From: Gammaproteobacteria bacterium
Lineage (GTDB): Bacteria; Pseudomonadota; Gammaproteobacteria; GCA-001735895
NCBI GenBank assembly: GCA_003645435.1
Contig: QNFD01000068.1
Span: forward strand, 1-10,203
DNA: 10,203 nucleotides
Direction of reading: 5' to 3'
The translations under genes were made by a program, and so were the position numbers. The notes below the pieces were generated by a model that saw nothing but the letters and a program-made list of their open reading frames with translations, was not told the DNA's origin and searched no databases. Shown piece after piece: positions 7,218-10,203 of this stretch (its first letter is position 1; every line of letters starts with the position of its first letter).

Positions 7218-7997
7218 ATGCCATTGGCCAAACGAATAATTCCCTGTCTGGATGTAGACAACGGTCGCGTTGTCAAGGGGGTGAAATTTGTCGAAATTCG
7301 TGATGCCGGTGATCCGGTCGAAAACGCGCGAAGGTACAACCTGGAAGGCGCGGATGAGTTAACTTTTCTCGATATCACTGCGAGTTCGGATAACCGAGAA
7401 ACCATGGCGCATGTGGTCGAAGCGGTTGCCAAAGAAGTATTTATCCCATTGACGGTCGGTGGTGGCATTCGGCAGGTGGCCGATATTCGACGTATGCTTA
7501 ATGTGGGTGCGGACAAGGTCAGCATTAATACCGCAGCCATATCTAACCCTGAATTTGTGCGGCAGGCGGCAGACAAGTTTGGGTCACAATGTATTGTCGT
7601 CGCCATCGATGCGAAGCAGGTCAGCAAGGAGAGCGAAGGTGGAACCGATCGCTGGGAAATCTTTACCCACGGTGGGCGCGAACCGACCGGTATTGACGCT
7701 ATCGAGTGGGCGCAAAAAATGGACCAGTACGGTGCCGGCGAAATACTGCTCACCAGTATGGATAGAGACGGCACCAAAATTGGATTCGATAATAATCTGA
7801 CCCGGCGGGTCTCCGAGGCTGTACGAGTGCCGGTGATTGCCTCGGGTGGTGTGGGTAACCTGGAGCATCTGGCAGATGGTATTTTGCAGGGCAAGGCGGA
7901 TGCGGTGCTCGCCGCGAGTATTTTTCATTTTGGTGAGTTTCGTATTTCCGAGGCTAAGGCTTATATGAAAACCCGCGGTATAGAGGTACGAGAGTAA
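7218..7997 (+). CDS. hisF: HisF, cyclase subunit of imidazole glycerol phosphate synthase
   Basis: Barrel subunit that takes ammonia from HisH and converts PRFAR to imidazole glycerol phosphate plus AICAR, a purine precursor. It has 259 residues. Catalytic Asp12 lies in [16 protein letters not shown] and Asp131 in [16 protein letters not shown] at 79-86 and IASGGVGN at 207-214 bind the phosphates; [10 protein letters not shown] at 178-187 is the usual barrel strand. It is an ancient paralogue of the adjacent hisA. No strong ribosome site precedes the ATG. The stop overlaps the hisI start by one base (TAATG), so the two are coupled. Confidence 0.97.
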   Translation: MPLAKRIIPCLDVDNGRVVKGVKFVEIRDAGDPVENARRYNLEGADELTFLDITASSDNRETMAHVVEAVAKEVFIPLTVGGGIRQVADIRRMLNVGADKVSINTAAISNPEFVRQAADKFGSQCIVVAIDAKQVSKESEGGTDRWEIFTHGGREPTGIDAIEWAQKMDQYGAGEILLTSMDRDGTKIGFDNNLTRRVSEAVRVPVIASGGVGNLEHLADGILQGKADAVLAASIFHFGEFRISEAKAYMKTRGIEVRE

Positions 7998-8380
7998 TGA
8001 GTGACTGGCTCGATTCGCTGCAATGGAACACTGATGGCCTGGTCCCGGCCATTGCCCAGGATGCCGAAACTGGAGATGTTCTGATGATGGCCTGGATGAA
8101 TCGAGAGGCGCTTACGCTGACAAGAGAGACCGGGCAGGCGGTTTACTGGTCGCGTTCACGCCAGAAACTCTGGTTTAAGGGTGAGCAATCCGGCCATACC
8201 CAGGAAGTAGCGGAGATTCGAATCGATTGCGACGCCGATGTCCTGTTGTTACGGATTCGCCAAAAAGGCGGTATTTCCTGTCATACCGGCAGAAGACGTT
8301 GTTTCTTCCGTGTACTGGATAATGATGAATGGCGGATTGATGAAGAAATAATCAAAAATCCTGAAGAGATTTATGAATGA
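7997..8380 (+). CDS. hisI: HisI, phosphoribosyl-AMP cyclohydrolase
   Basis: Step 3: zinc- and magnesium-dependent opening of the adenine ring of phosphoribosyl-AMP. It is a stand-alone 127-residue protein, not the HisIE fusion of enterobacteria. Visible motifs are [10 protein letters not shown] at 30-39, [18 protein letters not shown] at 50-67, and the magnesium aspartates in DCDAD at 77-81. Cys78, Cys95 (GGISCHTG) and Cys102 (RRRCFF) are the zinc ligands. All are intact. Its last four bases (ATGA) contain the hisE start. Confidence 0.97.
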   Translation: MSDWLDSLQWNTDGLVPAIAQDAETGDVLMMAWMNREALTLTRETGQAVYWSRSRQKLWFKGEQSGHTQEVAEIRIDCDADVLLLRIRQKGGISCHTGRRRCFFRVLDNDEWRIDEEIIKNPEEIYE

Positions 8381-8697
8381 GTGATGATATAATCGAACGT
8401 CTGGTAAAAGTACTGGAATCGAGGAAGGGCGCAGATCCCGCGACATCTTATGTCGCGAGCCTGTACGATAAGGGACTCGATTCAATACTAAAGAAAATTG
8501 GCGAGGAATCCGCCGAGACGATTATTGCCGCAAAAACAGGCGACAAAGAACAAATTGTTTATGAAACCGCCGATCTGTGGTTTCATTGCCTGGTATTGCT
8601 GGCGCAGCAAAATATAGATGCGCGGCGGGTACTGGAGGAGCTGGAACGGCGTTTCGGTTTGTCCGGTATAGATGAAAAAGCAGCGCGACGAAATTAA
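8377..8697 (+). CDS. hisE: HisE, phosphoribosyl-ATP pyrophosphatase
   Basis: Step 2: cleaves pyrophosphate from phosphoribosyl-ATP. It is a 106-residue all-helical protein of the MazG-like fold. The signature [13 protein letters not shown] (41-53) with its metal-binding glutamates, and the second-helix part [13 protein letters not shown] (63-75), are clear. The [13 protein letters not shown] segment (21-33) matches the HisE N-terminal helix region. The start overlaps the hisI stop by four bases. Together with hisI it replaces the bifunctional hisIE of enterobacteria. tatA follows 12 bp after its stop, so his and tat genes probably share a transcript. Confidence 0.96.
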   Translation: MSDDIIERLVKVLESRKGADPATSYVASLYDKGLDSILKKIGEESAETIIAAKTGDKEQIVYETADLWFHCLVLLAQQNIDARRVLEELERRFGLSGIDEKAARRN

Positions 8698-8709
8698 ACG
8701 AGGTGAAAA

Positions 8710-8946
8710 ATGGGTTTTGGTGGAATAAGTATCTGGTCATTATTACTGGTCCTGGTGATCGTGGTATTGTTGTTTGGTACGAAAAAGTTACGCAACGTCG
8801 GTGGTGATTTAGGCGGGGCAATCAAGAATTTCAAGAAGTCGGTGAAAGAAGAGGAAGCCGACAATGCCGCAAAGAAGAGCGAAGAAGATGCTTCGATCAT
8901 CGAAGGCACGGCTAGCGAAGTTAAAGATAACGATAAAGTATCCTGA
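8710..8946 (+). CDS. tatA: TatA, twin-arginine translocase pore-forming subunit
   Basis: Small inner-membrane protein that oligomerises to let folded proteins across. It has 78 residues: a short polar start (MGFGGISIW), one membrane helix of about residues 8-22, the hinge [14 protein letters not shown] (22-35), an amphipathic helix, and a charged C-terminal tail. GAGGTGA lies 3 to 9 nt before the ATG as a fair ribosome site. FGTKKLR is the TatA form; TatB would have GPERLP, as the next gene does. Unlike most operons of this type, tatB does not follow at once: a 254-bp gap with a MITE-like insertion intervenes. Confidence 0.96.
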   Translation: MGFGGISIWSLLLVLVIVVLLFGTKKLRNVGGDLGGAIKNFKKSVKEEEADNAAKKSEEDASIIEGTASEVKDNDKVS

Positions 8947-9200
8947 AGCTGTCTCACAATCTCTATTGGCAAAGACGTCCAGGTCAGGGCGTGTTTGTAA
9001 ATAATTCCGTAATACTTTCGTAGGGAGCCTCTGATCAATTCATGAATGAACGTGTTGTGTTCAAAATAACCAATTTCTGCGTTGTGAAACTTAGCAATAG
9101 CTCTGCTATTACTTGCGTTCCACGCCTTGAACTTGATGATTTTGAATCACAACCCGATTCACTCAGAATTAATCAGAGACTCCATAATTTGAGTTACTAA
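8947..9200. other. tatA-tatB gap: 77 bp of flank plus the MITE
   Basis: In most gammaproteobacteria these genes are only a few bases apart. Apart from the palindromic element (9024-9183) I see no gene here. 8947-9023 has no clear motif. 9184-9200 contains only a weak GAG about 7 nt before the tatB ATG. Inside the right arm, TTGAAT (9142-9147) is 17 nt from AGAATT (9165-9170), a marginal promoter-like pair that could give tatB its own start; I would not rely on it. Confidence 0.6.
9024..9183. mobile_element. MITE-like near-palindromic element between tatA and tatB
   Basis: The left end GGAGCCTCTGATCAATTC (9024-9041) and the reverse complement of the right end, GGAGTCTCTGATTAATTC (9183-9166), agree at 16 of 18 bases. 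The similarity continues inwards through TGAxTGAA, CGxGTTGTG, TTCAAAAT and further, down to the central hairpin AATAGC-TCT-GCTATT (9096-9110). The whole 160 bp is therefore one imperfect palindrome with arms of about 75-80 nt. There is no open frame. TA dinucleotides lie on both sides (9021-9022 and 9185-9186), a possible target duplication if the element is counted as 9023-9184. The parent transposase is not in the window and I do not recognise the ends. As RNA it would fold into a long stem between the two tat genes. Confidence 0.75.
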
Positions 9201-9881
9201 ATGTTTGATATGGGCTTTACCGAAGTGATGCTGATAAGCATCGTTGCGTTGGTCGTTATCGGGCCCGAGCGGCTTCCGGGAGTGGCGCGCACAGCCGGAA
9301 AGTACTTTTCCAGACTTCGTAACTTCATGACGAATGTGCGTGCCGATGTCGAAAGCGAATTGAAAGCCGATGAGCTTCGAGAAATGCTGAAAAAACAACA
9401 GGAGGAGTTAAGCTCCCTCAAGGATGTGGTTAGCGATGTCGGCAAGGACTTAAATTTATCTGAAGATATCGGTGTTGCAGATATTAAGAAATCAATCGAA
9501 GAGGCAATGCCTGATCTCGATACTAGTGTGGACCCAGAGCCGATAGCGGAAACCAGGCCGGCCCCCAAAGCATCTGTCAAAGCGAGTTCGAAAAAGAAGT
9601 CCGCCGCGAAGAAGAAGGCCTCTCCGAAAGCAAAGCTCACGCCAAAAGCAAAAGCAACTCCAAAGAAAACAAAAGCATCCCCAAAGGTTTCTGCAAAGGC
9701 AAAGGCTTCACCAAAGGCAAAGGCAGCTTCGAAGAAAGTCAAGGCAGTCCCGAAGACTAAGACAGCCACAAAAACCAGGGCTAAACCGAAGACTGTCGCG
9801 AAATCGAAATCTAAAACTGGGTCCAGTTGGGCCAGTTCAATCGTTCCACCCAATTCGTCGACCGATACTAACCAGAGCTAA
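9201..9881 (+). CDS. tatB: TatB, twin-arginine translocase subunit, with a long histone H1-like tail
   Basis: Partner of TatC in the inner-membrane receptor for twin-arginine signal peptides. The head is standard: MFDMGFTEVMLISIVALVVIGPERLP (membrane helix about 6-20, hinge GPERLP at 21-26), then an amphipathic helix ARTAGKYFSRLRNFM and a charged, coiled-coil-like stretch to about 75. An acidic linker (76-118) follows. From 121 to 206 the protein becomes a low-complexity tail of Lys, Ala, Pro, Ser and Thr: 31 of 86 residues are lysine, none is acidic, and units such as ASPKAK, KATPK and KASPK recur. The total of 226 residues compares with 171 in E. coli. The tail resembles histone H1-like/AlgP-type domains; its role is unknown. 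The tail has strong purine bias, which creates a long antisense open frame that is not a gene. The ATG lacks a clear ribosome site and lies 17 bp after the MITE. Confidence 0.93.
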   Translation: MFDMGFTEVMLISIVALVVIGPERLPGVARTAGKYFSRLRNFMTNVRADVESELKADELREMLKKQQEELSSLKDVVSDVGKDLNLSEDIGVADIKKSIEEAMPDLDTSVDPEPIAETRPAPKASVKASSKKKSAAKKKASPKAKLTPKAKATPKKTKASPKVSAKAKASPKAKAASKKVKAVPKTKTATKTRAKPKTVAKSKSKTGSSWASSIVPPNSSTDTNQS

Positions 9882-9890
9882 TGTCCTGCT

Positions 9891-10203
9891 ATGAGTGAAG
9901 ACGAGACAGTCGACGATCCGAAGAGCGGTAGCCTGATGTCGCACCTGTTCGAATTACGCGACAGGGTGTTGCGCATGGTAATATCGATACTGGTGATTTT
10001 TGTTTGCCTGTTTTACTGGGCCAATGATATTTATACCTATCTTGCAGTGCCGCTAACGAGCCACCTACCCGAAGGCTCAAGTATGATTGCGATAGATGTC
10101 GCCTCACCTTTCCTGACGCCTTTCAAACTGGTACTGATGTTGTCAGTTTTTCTCTCGATGCCGGTCATTCTCTATCAATTCTGGGCATTCGTTGCGCCTG
10201 GCC
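9891..10203 (+). CDS. tatC: TatC, twin-arginine translocase signal-peptide receptor (partial, 5' end)
   Basis: Polytopic inner-membrane protein that recognises the twin-arginine signal with TatB. The first 104 residues are present and the frame is open to the window edge. After an acidic leader ([13 protein letters not shown]), the conserved SHLFELRDR (17-25) precedes the first membrane helix (about 29-44). [13 protein letters not shown], a periplasmic loop containing [10 protein letters not shown], and then helix 2 with [16 protein letters not shown] follow, very close to E. coli TatC. The ATG at 9891 is nine bases after the tatB stop; a second in-frame ATG at 9936 would shorten the leader. 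No marked ribosome site is seen. Confidence 0.95.
   Translation, partial: MSEDETVDDPKSGSLMSHLFELRDRVLRMVISILVIFVCLFYWANDIYTYLAVPLTSHLPEGSSMIAIDVASPFLTPFKLVLMLSVFLSMPVILYQFWAFVAPG

Noticed and set aside
7211..7894. 227-residue open frame on the minus strand opposite hisF
   Set aside because: hisF is fully conserved on the + strand; the antisense product is Ser/Arg/Thr-rich with no recognisable motif.
9142..9170. Promoter for tatB inside the right arm of the MITE (TTGAAT-N17-AGAATT)
   Set aside because: Only half of the -10 bases match the consensus; such matches are common by chance in AT-rich DNA.
9197..9853. 218-residue open frame on the minus strand, rich in Phe and Ala
   Set aside because: It mirrors the lysine-rich tatB tail: AAG/AAA and GC-rich codons read backwards give Phe, Leu and Ala. 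tatB is clearly real, and no ribosome site or family resemblance supports the antisense frame.

Overview
The window looks like chromosomal DNA of a gammaproteobacterium. Its TrkA-TrkH, TtcA, Dtd, HisB/H/A/F/I/E and TatA/B/C proteins all read like gammaproteobacterial versions. HisB is monofunctional, HisI and HisE are separate genes, and the his genes run straight into tatABC. The genus cannot be told from the sequence. All protein genes lie on the + strand; the only minus-strand gene I can support is a small RNA.

Layout. Positions 1-275 hold the 3' end of trkA, followed by trkH (318-1769) and ttcA (1772-2647) as one tight potassium-uptake/tRNA-thiolation unit. From 2648 to 2969 there is no protein gene. 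This stretch carries what I read as an undescribed CsrB/RsmZ-type small RNA on the minus strand: eight GGA motifs (six as AAGGA) in about 155 nt, a strong intrinsic terminator pointing towards ttcA, and an upstream inverted repeat like the GacA/UvrY box. Next come a proline iminopeptidase (2970-3914), D-aminoacyl-tRNA deacylase dtd (3911-4345, TTG start overlapping the previous stop) and an exported DUF3530-like alpha/beta hydrolase (4360-5136).

The histidine block hisB-hisH-hisA-hisF-hisI-hisE (5222-8697) is nearly gapless, with GTGA, TAATG and ATGA stop/start overlaps. It covers steps 2-6 of the pathway: HisE and HisI process phosphoribosyl-ATP, HisA isomerises ProFAR, HisH-HisF make imidazole glycerol phosphate and AICAR, and HisB dehydrates IGP. 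hisG, hisD and hisC are not in the window.

tatA follows hisE after 12 bp. tatA and tatB are then split by a 160-bp near-palindromic MITE-like insertion (9024-9183). tatB has a normal TatB head but an extended lysine-rich tail like histone H1. tatC starts at 9891 and runs off the end of the window.

The most noteworthy items are the putative Csr/Rsm-type sRNA with its GacA-like box, the MITE inside the tat operon, the H1-like TatB tail, the paired K-to-A and R-to-A changes in TtcA motifs, and a tandem-repeat lysine insertion in TrkA.
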